Positions 7,365-15,747 of a stretch of DNA of 44,894 nt are shown here, in pieces (within the stretch, counting starts at the first letter, position 1; every line of letters starts with the position of its first letter). Position numbers and translations under genes: made by a program. The DNA is taken from contig JALHOE010000048.1 in assembly GCA_022843175.1 (NCBI GenBank), positions 1 to 44,894 on the forward strand, written 5' to 3'. The notes under the pieces are model-generated. The model had not been told where the DNA came from, ran no database searches, and saw only the letters and a list, made by a program, of their open reading frames with translations. The stretch is from Deltaproteobacteria bacterium. GTDB taxonomy: Bacteria > Myxococcota_A > Polyangia > Polyangiales > JADJMO01.

Positions 7365-9656
7365 ATGTTCGGGTTTCGTACGGCCGTGCGCGCCTTCGCT
7401 GCTGCGCTCTCGCTTGTCCTCACGACCACGGCTGCCGACGCGGCGCCGACGGGCTTCTGCGACGTGAGCCCCGGCGAATACACCTCCTACACGGGCACCA
7501 GCGCGGGCCTCGAGACGGCGAACGTCCTGTCGCCGGGCGTCAGTCAGTCGCGCTGCCTCAAGGACATCCAGAGCCTCGGCGGGTTCGTCGTCAACTCGGT
7601 GTTCAGGGACTCGAAGGGCCGCTACGCAGACGAGCTCCCCACCTACGGAAAGCTCGTCAACACGTGGCCGGGCGAGAACGCGAACTCGGTCTGCAACACC
7701 ACCTATCCGGCCGGCAAGCGCAACGCCCCGCTGGATCTGTGCACCGCGGCGACCTACACGAGCAAGCCCATCGCCGAGACCGCGGCCCACGCCAACGCTC
7801 TCGACTGGAAGTTCGCCAAGCCCGTTCGCTACACGCCGCTGTCGCGCATCGCGTGCCCGTCCACCTGGCCGCCGATGGGTTGCTACGGCGACCGGTGTTA
7901 CGACCCCGAGTGCGTCAACACCGACGGCTCGCTCAAGACCTGCGGGAGCGGGCAGATCTGCAAGAAGGGCGCGTGCGTCGCCGGCACGGCCTCGTCGCTG
8001 CCCGCGTGCAAGATCGTCCCGAACCACGGCGCGGTGGGCACCAAGGTCGAGAACGGTTCGCCTGCGAACTACGAGCCGTGGAACGGCCTGGTGTTCGATC
8101 TCGGCGGCCTCGCGAGCAAGGTCGCGGTCTTTCCGATCAACGATCGCAGCCCGCAGCCGTGCGAGTCCATCGAGTACACCGTCTACCTCACGAACGACCC
8201 GTCCTCGCGCGAGTTCATCGACGATCCCGGGCCGGTCGGCCCCAATCCGAAGAAGTGGAACCGCGCGAAGCTCTACAAGATCTACACCCACGGTTGGATC
8301 GACAACCCGGACTGCTGCTCCTCCCCCAAGACGTGCGATCCCACGAAGTGCGCGGTCCCGAAGGACGGCGACCCGCCGGTGTTCGAGGGCGACGCGATGA
8401 CGATCGTCTACGCGCTCCCGTGCGGCATCGCGTTCCGCTACGCGGCGTTCGTCGCGGGCTACGACGGTCGCAGCCTCGGCGATCCGGCCGCGGGCGCGGA
8501 CCGCTGCTCCTATCACTCCTTCGACGCGGAGATCGACGCGGTCGCGGGCTTGAACGACGACGAGAGCGCGATCTGTCCCGATAGGGACGGAGACGGGTTT
8601 CCCACCTGCGACTGCAGCCCGAAGCCCTCGCCGTGCGACTGCGTCGACGACCCCGGCGTCAACCCGGAGGCCAAGAAGTACTTCCCCGGCGCGCCGCAGG
8701 CGTGCGATGGGCCCGCGTACTCGTGCGCGCCCCTGCTGTGCCCCACGGGGAGCTCGTGCATCAACAGCCAGTGTCTGCGCCCGTGCGCCGGCGGCGAGTT
8801 CAAGTGTCCCGGCGGCTTCACGTGCACGAGCGTCACGGCGACGGACGGCGGCGCCAAGAGCGACGTCTGCGTCCCCGCGCCCTGCGGCGACGCCGGCAAC
8901 TGCCCGGCGGGCCAGCTCTGCAAGTCGGGCACGTGCGTCGATCTCTGCGCGCCGCCCACGAAGTGTCCGCCCGGTCACGTCTGCCAGAGCGGCGTGTGCT
9001 TCGATCCCTGCGCGCTCGTCACGTGCCCCGCGGGCGAGGTGTGCAACGGGGGCAAATGCACGCTCCCGTGCGCGTGCCTCAAGCCGACCGCGTTCGGGTA
9101 TCCGTGCGGCGGCAGCACCTCTGCGTGCCGCAAGGAGTCGAACACGTGCGTGGCGCCGGGCTGCGACACCCTCAAGTGCGCGCCGGGCAAGGTCTGCGTC
9201 GGCACCGAGGCGGGGCCGAAGTGCAAGGGTACGTGCGAGGACGTCGTGTGCCCCGGCAAGCAGGTGTGCGATCCGGTCAAGGGATGCGCCGACAAGTGCG
9301 ATCTCCTCGCCACCCCGTGCGCGAGCGACAGAGTCTGTCGCAACGGCGTTTGCGTCGATCTGCTGTGCGCCAACGTCGACTGCGACCCGCCGTTCGAGTG
9401 CCGGGAGGGCGTCTGCGTCGAGGCCGACACCGGCGTGACGTTCGATGGCGGCGTCGCCGACGGCGGCGTGACCGACGACGCGACCGTCGAGGCGGACGGC
9501 TCGGTGCCGCCGCCGGGCGGGTGGCCGAAGTCACCCGACAAAGAGGGCGCCGGTTGTCGCTGCAGCACGCCCGGTGGCTCGAGCGCGTCTCTGCTCGTCG
9601 CGTGCGCCGGTCTCGGCCTCGCGGTCGCCGCCTTCGCGAGGCGCCGTCGCCGGTGA
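7365..9656 (+). CDS. Secreted Cys-rich multidomain protein with MYXO-CTERM-like tail
   Basis: 763 residues. Cleavable signal peptide (TTTAADA-APTG, cleavage near 27). Residues about 30-400 form an unrecognised folded region, with a DRDGDGF calcium/MopE-like motif near 406. About 440-690 is a chain of small disulfide units with the pattern C..G..C..G.C, resembling EGF- or Dickkopf-like Cys repeats. An Asp/Gly linker (about 690-725) leads to a tail: GCRCSTPGGSS, a hydrophobic helix, then RRRRR. Such tripartite tails are known as sorting signals (MYXO-CTERM) in Myxococcota, so a surface location after intramembrane processing is inferred. GGAGGAA sits 8 bases upstream of the ATG. Its stop abuts that of the convergent neighbour. 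Confidence 0.85.
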   Translation: MFGFRTAVRAFAAALSLVLTTTAADAAPTGFCDVSPGEYTSYTGTSAGLETANVLSPGVSQSRCLKDIQSLGGFVVNSVFRDSKGRYADELPTYGKLVNTWPGENANSVCNTTYPAGKRNAPLDLCTAATYTSKPIAETAAHANALDWKFAKPVRYTPLSRIACPSTWPPMGCYGDRCYDPECVNTDGSLKTCGSGQICKKGACVAGTASSLPACKIVPNHGAVGTKVENGSPANYEPWNGLVFDLGGLASKVAVFPINDRSPQPCESIEYTVYLTNDPSSREFIDDPGPVGPNPKKWNRAKLYKIYTHGWIDNPDCCSSPKTCDPTKCAVPKDGDPPVFEGDAMTIVYALPCGIAFRYAAFVAGYDGRSLGDPAAGADRCSYHSFDAEIDAVAGLNDDESAICPDRDGDGFPTCDCSPKPSPCDCVDDPGVNPEAKKYFPGAPQACDGPAYSCAPLLCPTGSSCINSQCLRPCAGGEFKCPGGFTCTSVTATDGGAKSDVCVPAPCGDAGNCPAGQLCKSGTCVDLCAPPTKCPPGHVCQSGVCFDPCALVTCPAGEVCNGGKCTLPCACLKPTAFGYPCGGSTSACRKESNTCVAPGCDTLKCAPGKVCVGTEAGPKCKGTCEDVVCPGKQVCDPVKGCADKCDLLATPCASDRVCRNGVCVDLLCANVDCDPPFECREGVCVEADTGVTFDGGVADGGVTDDATVEADGSVPPPGGWPKSPDKEGAGCRCSTPGGSSASLLVACAGLGLAVAAFARRRRR

Positions 9657-10760
9657 TCAGCGGCGGCGGGGTCGGCCGAGCAGCAGCGCCGCGCCGAGCA
9701 GCGCGGTGAGGGCGGCGAGCGTGTTGCCGCTCGGCGCGCCCGGAAGGTCGCAGCCGCAGCCGCCCTGCGTGCCGTAGCTGTCCAGGTTGGGATCGCCGAA
9801 CGGATCGCCGCCGTCGGGCAGCGTCGCGTCGGAGGGAGTGCCGGTGTCGAAGTCGATCGACGAGTCGGCCGGGTCGGTGTCGCCGACGGAGCCGTCGACG
9901 CCCCCGTCGCAGAGCGCGGGATCGGGCGCGCACACGCCGTCGCCGACGCGACACCGCGTGCACGCGGGACAGGGGACGAGGAGACACACCGGAATGCAGA
10001 AGCCGTCCGTGCACGTGGTGCCGGGGAGCGCCGAGCACTTGAACTCGGTCGTGCCGCAGGGCTGCGCGCAGTACGGGTTGCACTCGTCGGCGAGCGGCAC
10101 GGTCTTGGTTCCGTCGGGACAGGTCTTCGGTACGCACGCGTCGCCGTCCGAGGGAGCCCCGTCTGGTACCGCGGTGTCGACGGTTACGCCGGTGTCGACG
10201 ACCGTTCCGGTGTCGACCGTCACGCCGGTGTCGACCGTCACGCCGGTGTCGATCTTGACGCCGGTGTCGACGACGGTTCCGGTGTCGACCGTCACGCCGG
10301 TGTCGACCTTGACGCCGGTGTCGACGACGGTTCCGGTGTCGACGACGGTTCCGGTGTCGACGACGGTTCCGGTGTCGACCTTGACGCCGGTGTCAACGAC
10401 GCTCGTATCGGGCGCACTGTCCGTGACCGAGGTGTCGGGTTTCACGCCGGTGTCGACGCCGGCGTCGCAGAACTCCGCGCCGCCGACCGTCTCGCAGAAG
10501 CCCGCGAGCGGCAGACACTGGCAATCGCCGCCGCACGCGACGGTGCCCGGCGCCGGACACACCGCCGGATCGCGTGAGCTGTAGCTGCACGAGGCTCCGT
10601 AGCCGAGCGAGCACGCCGTGGTGCGGACGCAGGCGGCCGGGTTGGTCACGCAGCCGCCCGTGCGGCATTCGCATGTCCCCGGCGCCGCAGCGGCGGGCGC
10701 CGGCACCAGAGTGATCGCGATCAGGAAGAGTCCAAAGCTGAGACTGTGTGGGCGACGCAC
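9657..10760 (-). CDS. Secreted protein with 13-unit VDTGxx repeat and MYXO-CTERM-like tail
   Basis: 367 residues. Signal peptide with cleavage near VPAPAAA-APG. An N-terminal Cys-rich domain (about 28-95; many Cys pairs) is followed by a nearly pure hexapeptide repeat from about 120 to 200: 13 units drawn from VDTGTV, VDTGVT and VDTGVK. A second Cys-rich domain spans about 215-290. An Asp/Gly linker and the tail GGCGCDLPGAPS, hydrophobic helix, RPRRR complete a tripartite sorting signal. The acidic repeat is probably an extended, disordered spacer. It differs from its relatives in having the repeat between two domains rather than next to the anchor. Function unknown. Confidence 0.8.
   Translation of the reverse strand: MRRPHSLSFGLFLIAITLVPAPAAAAPGTCECRTGGCVTNPAACVRTTACSLGYGASCSYSSRDPAVCPAPGTVACGGDCQCLPLAGFCETVGGAEFCDAGVDTGVKPDTSVTDSAPDTSVVDTGVKVDTGTVVDTGTVVDTGTVVDTGVKVDTGVTVDTGTVVDTGVKIDTGVTVDTGVTVDTGTVVDTGVTVDTAVPDGAPSDGDACVPKTCPDGTKTVPLADECNPYCAQPCGTTEFKCSALPGTTCTDGFCIPVCLLVPCPACTRCRVGDGVCAPDPALCDGGVDGSVGDTDPADSSIDFDTGTPSDATLPDGGDPFGDPNLDSYGTQGGCGCDLPGAPSGNTLAALTALLGAALLLGRPRRR
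10171..10400 (-). repeat. 18-bp tandem repeat encoding VDTGxx units
   Basis: About 13 copies of an 18-base unit (variants of GTCGACACCGGAACCGTC on the coding strand) with few differences. The near-identity at DNA level implies recent expansion or gene conversion, and the array should vary in copy number between strains. It lies inside the reading frame of the gene at 9657-10760. It has no spacers and is not a CRISPR. Confidence 0.9.
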
Positions 10761-10882
10761 TCAGGGATCTCTAGCGCACGATGAATAACGAAGCGAGGTC
10801 ACAACAGCCCTTCAGCCTTCGCGCCTCGCGGCCGTTCTGGTACAGCACGGACCTCACTTCTTCTGTGGGAGGAAACAAAACG

Positions 10883-12874
10883 ATGCGCAGGTTAACGACG
10901 ATCACGCTTGTGGGCTTGGTAGCCCTCGCTTCCGCGGCTTCCGCGTGCGGTGGTGACAACGGTGAGACGACCCCGCCGGTCGACGACACCGGTTCGACGA
11001 CCACCGAGACCGGCGATCTCGATACTGGAACCGCGCCGATGGACACCGGCTCGACGCCGGACGACACCGGCTCGACGCCCGACGACACCGGGACCGCCGC
11101 CGAGACCAGCGCGGACACGGGCGTCGCGGCCGACACCGGCATCAAGCCGGACACTTCCGTCGCGGACACCGGCACCGCGCCGGACACCACGGTCGCGGAC
11201 ACCGGCACCGCGCCGGACACCACGGTCGCCGATACCGGCACTGCGCCGGACACCGCGGTGCCGCCGACGGACACCGGCGCCGACACCACGCCGCCCACCC
11301 CCGCGGGCATCACCGTCAACCCGACGAGCGGCCTCACCACGAACGAGGACGGCACCAAGGCGGTCTTCACCATCAAGCTCAACAGCGCGCCGACCGCGCC
11401 GGTCACCATCCCGCTCTCGTCGTCGATGGTCACCGAGGGCACCGTCTCGCCGAGCTCGGTCACCTTCACGACCGGCAACTGGAACGTCGAGCAGACGGTG
11501 ACGGTCACGGGTGTCGACGACGGCCTCGCCGACGGCGACCGCGCGTACAGCATCATCACCGGCGCCGCGACGAGCACCGACACCAACTACAACGGCCTCA
11601 ACGCCGCGGACGTCTCCCTCACCAACCAGGACAAGGGCGTCCCCGACATCGTGACGGTCGAGACGTCGATCACCACGTCGGAGACGGGCACCACGGCGAG
11701 CTTCCAGGTCAAGCTGCGCACGCCGCCGACCGGCGACGTGACGGTCCCGATCACCATCCTCGACACCACCGAGGCCGAGTTCAGCACCGGCTCGCCCACC
11801 AATTACACGCGCACGCTCACGTTCACCACGGCCAACTGGAACACCCTCCAGACCTTGACGATCCGCGGCAAGGACGACCTGATCGACGACGGCAACGTCG
11901 TGCACAACCTCCGCCTCGGGCCGGCCACCTCGGCGGACACGAACTACAACGGCAAGGTGCGGAACCTGCCCGTCACCAACAACGACGACGCCGACACGGC
12001 CGGGCTCACGGTCACCAACATGACCGGCCTCATCACGGACGAGACCGGCGCCGTGCCGGTGAAGTTCACCGTGAAGCTCAACTCCGAGCCGGTCGGGACG
12101 GTGACCGTTCCCGTCACCTCGCTCGACACCACCGAGGGTCGCGTCTCCACGACCTCGGGCGGCAGCTACTCCGGCAGCCTCAACCTCACGTTCGACTCCA
12201 CCAACTGGAACGTCGCCAAGGACGTGTGGGTGAAGGGCTGGGACGACGCGCCCGCCTGGACCGACGGCAACAAGGTGTACGACATCCGCGTCGGCGCGAC
12301 GACGGCGACCGGTGGCGATCCCCGGTACGGCGGCGCCGGCCAGGGGCCGTTGGTGGTGACCGTCACCAACAACGACGTGGTCGTGCCTGCCCCGCCCGCG
12401 GGCTGCACCAAGATGACCTACCAGAACCACGACTACTGGTACTGCAAGGTCAACCGCACCTACGACGCCGCGCGCACGTGGTGCCAGAGCACCGCGAACG
12501 TCGGCTTCCGCGGCGGCGACCTCCCGGCGATCGCGAACTCGTCCGAGAACTTCGCGATGGCGTCGCACTTCGACGGCAACTGGACGTGGATCGGTCTGCG
12601 TCGCAGCGCGACCACGCCCGGCAACTGGACGTGGGTCAACGGCACCGAGGTCACCTGCCTCGGCGGCGGCGCCTGCAACAGCGTCGCGAGCTGCGATCCG
12701 GCCAACTACACCAAGTGGGCTCCTGCGGAGCCGAACAACGCCGGCTGCGGCGAGGCGTGCGCCCATATGTGGAGCGGCGGCGCCGAGTTCGGTAGCTGGA
12801 ACGATCTGCCCTGCACCAACAGCATCTACTATTGGTGCGAGCTGAACGGCTCGACGCAGACCGTCTCGCCGTGA
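10883..12874 (+). CDS. Lipoprotein with three Calx-beta-like repeats and a C-type lectin domain
   Basis: 663 residues. Lipobox SAASAC with the lipidated Cys near 22, then a DTG-rich acidic linker to about 135. Three tandem beta-sandwich repeats follow (about 139-250, 252-370 and 372-495), each with a phrase such as F.W-NV-QTVTV.G.DD...DGD..Y.I and ending near VTNND; this resembles Calx-beta repeats of surface proteins. The C-terminal 504-663 is a C-type lectin-like domain: WTWIGL, WTWVNG, WAPAEPNN, WNDLPC, WCE. EPN plus WND is the calcium and mannose-type sugar-binding signature. A role in binding surface glycans of other cells or matrix is inferred. ATG 10883 is selected by GGAGG 8 bases upstream and by the signal peptide. 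Confidence 0.87.
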   Translation: MRRLTTITLVGLVALASAASACGGDNGETTPPVDDTGSTTTETGDLDTGTAPMDTGSTPDDTGSTPDDTGTAAETSADTGVAADTGIKPDTSVADTGTAPDTTVADTGTAPDTTVADTGTAPDTAVPPTDTGADTTPPTPAGITVNPTSGLTTNEDGTKAVFTIKLNSAPTAPVTIPLSSSMVTEGTVSPSSVTFTTGNWNVEQTVTVTGVDDGLADGDRAYSIITGAATSTDTNYNGLNAADVSLTNQDKGVPDIVTVETSITTSETGTTASFQVKLRTPPTGDVTVPITILDTTEAEFSTGSPTNYTRTLTFTTANWNTLQTLTIRGKDDLIDDGNVVHNLRLGPATSADTNYNGKVRNLPVTNNDDADTAGLTVTNMTGLITDETGAVPVKFTVKLNSEPVGTVTVPVTSLDTTEGRVSTTSGGSYSGSLNLTFDSTNWNVAKDVWVKGWDDAPAWTDGNKVYDIRVGATTATGGDPRYGGAGQGPLVVTVTNNDVVVPAPPAGCTKMTYQNHDYWYCKVNRTYDAARTWCQSTANVGFRGGDLPAIANSSENFAMASHFDGNWTWIGLRRSATTPGNWTWVNGTEVTCLGGGACNSVASCDPANYTKWAPAEPNNAGCGEACAHMWSGGAEFGSWNDLPCTNSIYYWCELNGSTQTVSP

Positions 12875-12900
12875 TGTAGGACCGCAACAAGGTCGTGCGA

Positions 12901-12930
12901 GGCCTCGCATCCGTTCGCGGATGCGGGGCC
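12901..12930 (+). terminator. Perfect hairpin with TTCG loop after the lectin lipoprotein gene
   Basis: GGCCTCGCATCCG, loop TTCG, CGGATGCGGGGCC: a 13-pair stem with one T:G wobble and a very stable tetraloop, starting 26 bases after the stop at 12874. It is followed by TTCGCGCTTA rather than a T run, so it may end transcription weakly or protect the 3' end. Confidence 0.6.
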
Positions 12931-12950
12931 TTCGCGCTTAACCATCGGCG

Positions 12951-13146
12951 GGCTCGCTGGGCTGCGCGACGCGGGCGCTGCCCTGTCGACCGTCGACCGT
13001 CGACCGTGCCGACCCACAGGCGCGCGCGTCAGCGAGCGCCTCGGTGATTTGCACCGTTCGCACCGGTAGGCGCTCGCTTACGCGCGCGCCTGTTCGGCGT
13101 GGGTCAACGGTCGACGCGACCCGCGTGAGCAACTCGACCAGCGCGA
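12951..13146. repeat. Large imperfect palindrome between convergent genes
   Basis: The best part is 12999-13115. Left blocks GTCGACCGT, GACCCAC, AGGCGCGCGCGT, AGCGAGCGCCT and CGGTG reappear in reverse complement on the right, around a 14-base centre at 13047-13060. Outside this, weaker matches (GCTCGC..TGG and CGCGGG blocks) extend to about 12951 and 13146. Three direct copies of GTCGACC (12985-13005) sit at the left arm. No protein fits here. It could be a mobile miniature repeat, a bidirectional terminator for the convergent genes, or a structured RNA. Confidence 0.65.
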
Positions 13147-13158
13147 GCGGCAAGTGCT

Positions 13159-13659
13159 CTAGTGCGGCGGGCCCGCGAGCGAGAGGAGCATGAGGACTTC
13201 GGCTGTGCGGCGAGCGTTTGCGAGGTCACCGACGACGCGTACGCGGCCCTTACCGTTCGGACCGAACACAGGAGTCTTGCCGCTCGTCATTTCGATCTCG
13301 CCGTCGTCGCGCATGAAGATCCGTACGTCGTTCTCGACCAGCGCGTCGCTCGCGTCGTAGTGCATGTTGGACGGGCCGCCGGTCGTCGTGACGGAGTGAT
13401 CGGCGTTGCAGATCAGATTGTCGCCCGGGAACTCGATTCGATGGGGCGTGATGCGCGCGAAGCTGCTCTTCGACTTCTTGTGATGCACCGAGCCATCCGC
13501 CTCGAGCCAGACCATCGGCTCCCACTCCGAGCCGTGCTCCAACGCCTCGAGACGGAGGGGGACGACCGGCCAGCACTCATTCGCCGCGGCGGATTTGGCG
13601 CCGACGCGCGGAGAGCAACCGGCGATCAGGGTCGCGAACAGGAAAACGAGGACGCGCAT
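13159..13659 (-). CDS. Small lipoprotein, hypothetical
   Basis: 166 residues. MRVLVFLFATLIAGC is a clear lipoprotein signal with Cys at 15. The mature part is mostly beta-strand-like, with phrases such as WEPMVWLEADGSVHHKK, PHRIEFPGDNLICN and RDDGEIEMTSGK. These read like a protein storing or presenting pieces of text-like beta hairpins, but no family is recognised. It lies 52 bases beyond the stop of the minus-strand MopE-site lipoprotein and could share its transcript. A GTG two codons further upstream (13665) is an alternative start. Stop is TAG. The large palindrome begins just beyond its 3' end. Confidence 0.7.
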   Translation of the reverse strand: MRVLVFLFATLIAGCSPRVGAKSAAANECWPVVPLRLEALEHGSEWEPMVWLEADGSVHHKKSKSSFARITPHRIEFPGDNLICNADHSVTTTGGPSNMHYDASDALVENDVRIFMRDDGEIEMTSGKTPVFGPNGKGRVRVVGDLANARRTAEVLMLLSLAGPPH

Positions 13660-13711
13660 GACCACTCGAGAGTACGCGTATCCTCGCGGTCTCGTCGGGT
13701 TCTGCTCGGCG

Positions 13712-15046
13712 TCACATCGGCGGGCGCTCGACCTCGCCCGTCGGCACCTTCGGCGGCGCCTTGTCCCAGCGGATGTTGTCGACGATCGCGGCCGAGTCGA
13801 GGATGCCGTCGCTGGTGTCGTGCACGATGAAGCGCACCACCATGCTCTCTCCCGGCTCGACCTCGAACTTGGTGGTGAGCCACCCGCTGCCGCCGCCGTA
13901 GATGTACTTGTTGCTGCCCGACGTGACGGTGTCGTCCATCGAGCCGATGCCGGCGCCGTCGAAGTAGGTACCCTTGAGCGTGCCGAGGATGCTCTTGGTG
14001 GCGTCGCCGTCGACGCCGACGCAGTTCTTGAGCGCGTCGGGCTTGGCGAGGCCGCTCGGCCCCGGCGCCCTGGGGCACAGCTGGAAGAAGCCGCTGTTCA
14101 CCGTGAGCGCGAGCCCCTTGCTGTCGCGCGCGACGTTGGCGCTCTTCACCTTCTTGCTGGTGACGAGCACGAAGAACGCGTCGTTGAACGGGCTGTTCCA
14201 GTACTCGTTGAACTCGGTGGAGAAGAACTGGAAGTCGAAGCTCATCGCCTTGGCGTTCGACGGGACGCGGATCGACATCCGCACCTCCTGGTAGTCGGCG
14301 ACCGTGGCGTTGCCGAAGCCGGGGAGGGGTGAGGTGCCGTTCGTCAGCGACTTGCAGTCGTCGGCGTTGAGCGGGATCGCCGCGCACGCGTTCTGCACCG
14401 GCAGCCCGTCCTGCGCCTTGGACTCGCGGGGCTTGTCGGCGAGGAGCGGGCCGGACTGCATGCCGAACAGCGAGGCGCCGTTGCGCGGCTTGTTGTCGCC
14501 GAACTGCGGGATGACCTTGGTGTTGCTCTCTCGCGTCGTCGACGAGCCGAAGCCGGAGCTCACCTTGCCGAACTCCACCTTGAAGATCGGGTCGTAGACG
14601 CCGCCGTACTTCTTACTCACCGACCGCTGCGCGCAGAGGTCGGCGGCGCGCGCGAAGTGCTTGAGGTCTGCGGTGGGCGCCGAGTCACAGCTCTTCACCG
14701 GGTTGTCGACGGTGCCGTCGCAGTCGTTGTCGACGCCGTCGCCCTCGAAGTCGTAGGCCTCGGGGTTGATCGTCCCGTCCTTGTCGTTGCAGTCCTCCGA
14801 CTGCTTGTAACCGTCGCCGTCGCAGTCGGGGTCCGAGCCCACACATCCGCCGGTCGTGACCTCGGTCATTCCGACGTCTCCCACGCTGAACCCGCCGTCG
14901 GTCGGTTCGCCCGTGTCCGTGACGGGGACGCCGTCGTCGGTCGTCGCCACCCCGCTGTCGGGCTTGAGCGTCGAGGGACCGGCGTCCTTCTCCGCGGAGG
15001 AGCAGGCGACCAAGAGGAACAGGGAGGCGAGGCCGAGGGAGCGCAT
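13712..15046 (-). CDS. Lipoprotein with MopE-type metal site and choice-of-anchor-like domain
   Basis: 444 residues. Lipobox LVAC (Cys about 15), then a DTG/DGG linker to about 65. Residues about 70-118 contain DPDCDGDGYKQSEDCND and DFEGDGVDNDCDGTVDN, the paired acidic/Cys motif of the MopE-type metal-binding site, seen widely in Myxococcota surface proteins. Residues about 190-430 contain the phrase MSFDFQFFSTEFNEYW and end near VDNIRW, resembling the choice-of-anchor type beta domains found in secreted proteins with varied anchors. The surface role is unknown. A promoter-like pair with a palindromic operator lies just upstream (15073-15107). Confidence 0.8.
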   Translation of the reverse strand: MRSLGLASLFLLVACSSAEKDAGPSTLKPDSGVATTDDGVPVTDTGEPTDGGFSVGDVGMTEVTTGGCVGSDPDCDGDGYKQSEDCNDKDGTINPEAYDFEGDGVDNDCDGTVDNPVKSCDSAPTADLKHFARAADLCAQRSVSKKYGGVYDPIFKVEFGKVSSGFGSSTTRESNTKVIPQFGDNKPRNGASLFGMQSGPLLADKPRESKAQDGLPVQNACAAIPLNADDCKSLTNGTSPLPGFGNATVADYQEVRMSIRVPSNAKAMSFDFQFFSTEFNEYWNSPFNDAFFVLVTSKKVKSANVARDSKGLALTVNSGFFQLCPRAPGPSGLAKPDALKNCVGVDGDATKSILGTLKGTYFDGAGIGSMDDTVTSGSNKYIYGGGSGWLTTKFEVEPGESMVVRFIVHDTSDGILDSAAIVDNIRWDKAPPKVPTGEVERPPM

Positions 15047-15072
15047 CGGCGCGAAGTCTGGGCCGCCGAAAC

Positions 15073-15107
15073 CCTATAGTGCAAGATGTTTAGTGTGCTA
15101 AACATCT
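15073..15107 (-). promoter_or_regulatory. Promoter with overlapping palindromic operator
   Basis: AGATGTTTAG-TGTG-CTAAACATCT at 15084-15107 is a perfect inverted repeat with 10-base arms. On the minus strand, TTAGCA (15101-15096) and TATAGG (15078-15073) are separated by exactly 17 bases and stand about 27 bases before the ATG at 15046, a plausible -35/-10 pair. The palindrome covers the -35 and most of the spacer, the usual place for a repressor. The sequence lies in the divergent region, so it may also affect the gene at 15217. Confidence 0.6.
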
Positions 15108-15216
15108 CCGGGGCCGTCGCCGACGCACGGATGCACCATCACCGGAACCGGGGGCACGGGAGCCGGGGGCCTCGGGAACGATGGCGGCCCGCGCGCCGTT
15201 TCGGTACCAAGGGCGC

Positions 15217-15747
15217 ATGCTCAACCTCCAGACCGAAACGATCGCGAAGCTGCGGGATCGCCTCAAGGAGCGCGGCGAGCGCCCCTCTTTGTTCGCGACC
15301 GATCTCTCGGCGCTCAAGCAGACCGATGTCCCCGCCGACGTGCTGCTTCGCTTCGACGCGATCTGCGAGGCGATGTACCTCATGGCCAAGGCCGACGGGA
15401 AGCTCGACGCGGCCGAGGCCGACACGCTCCGCGGCGCGATCCGTGAGCTGTCGGACGGCAACGTCCGCTCGGTGCACATCCAGAAGATGATGGAGGGCGC
15501 CGAGCTCCGCCTGGCCAAGGACGGCCTCGAGGCGCGCATCAAGGCGGTCGCCCACCAGCTGCACGGCGACGAGGGCACGGCCGACGCCGCGTTCGCGCTG
15601 GCCGCGGCCGTCGCCTTCGCGGACAACGAGATCGCCGACGAAGAGAACGACATGCTCAACTCGTTCGCCGAGGCGCTCGGCATCGACGCCGACAAGGCCA
15701 ACGCGCTCCTCGACGAGTTCCAGATCGGCGGCCAGGCCGAGGAGTGA
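15217..15747 (+). CDS. TerB-like cytoplasmic helical protein
   Basis: 176 residues, all helical, with no signal peptide or membrane helix. Two phrases, AKADGKLDAAEADTL (about 50-65) and FADNEIADEENDML (about 135-150), are the acidic helix-turn motifs of TerB-like domains, which often bind metal through the Asp/Glu residues. TerB proteins are linked with tellurite resistance and stress, but many homologues stand alone with unknown roles, as here. ATG 15217 (MLNLQTET) is preferred; ATG 15181 would add twelve less plausible residues. It is followed by a coupled malonyl-CoA synthetase-like gene (GTGA overlap), which gives little functional hint. Confidence 0.75.
   Translation: MLNLQTETIAKLRDRLKERGERPSLFATDLSALKQTDVPADVLLRFDAICEAMYLMAKADGKLDAAEADTLRGAIRELSDGNVRSVHIQKMMEGAELRLAKDGLEARIKAVAHQLHGDEGTADAAFALAAAVAFADNEIADEENDMLNSFAEALGIDADKANALLDEFQIGGQAEE

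Noticed and set aside
10171-10400. CRISPR-like array
   Set aside because: Units are contiguous 18-mers in frame with a protein and have no unique spacers.
12938-13153. 71-codon minus-strand frame
   Set aside because: It is made of the arms of the large palindrome; composition does not look protein-like.
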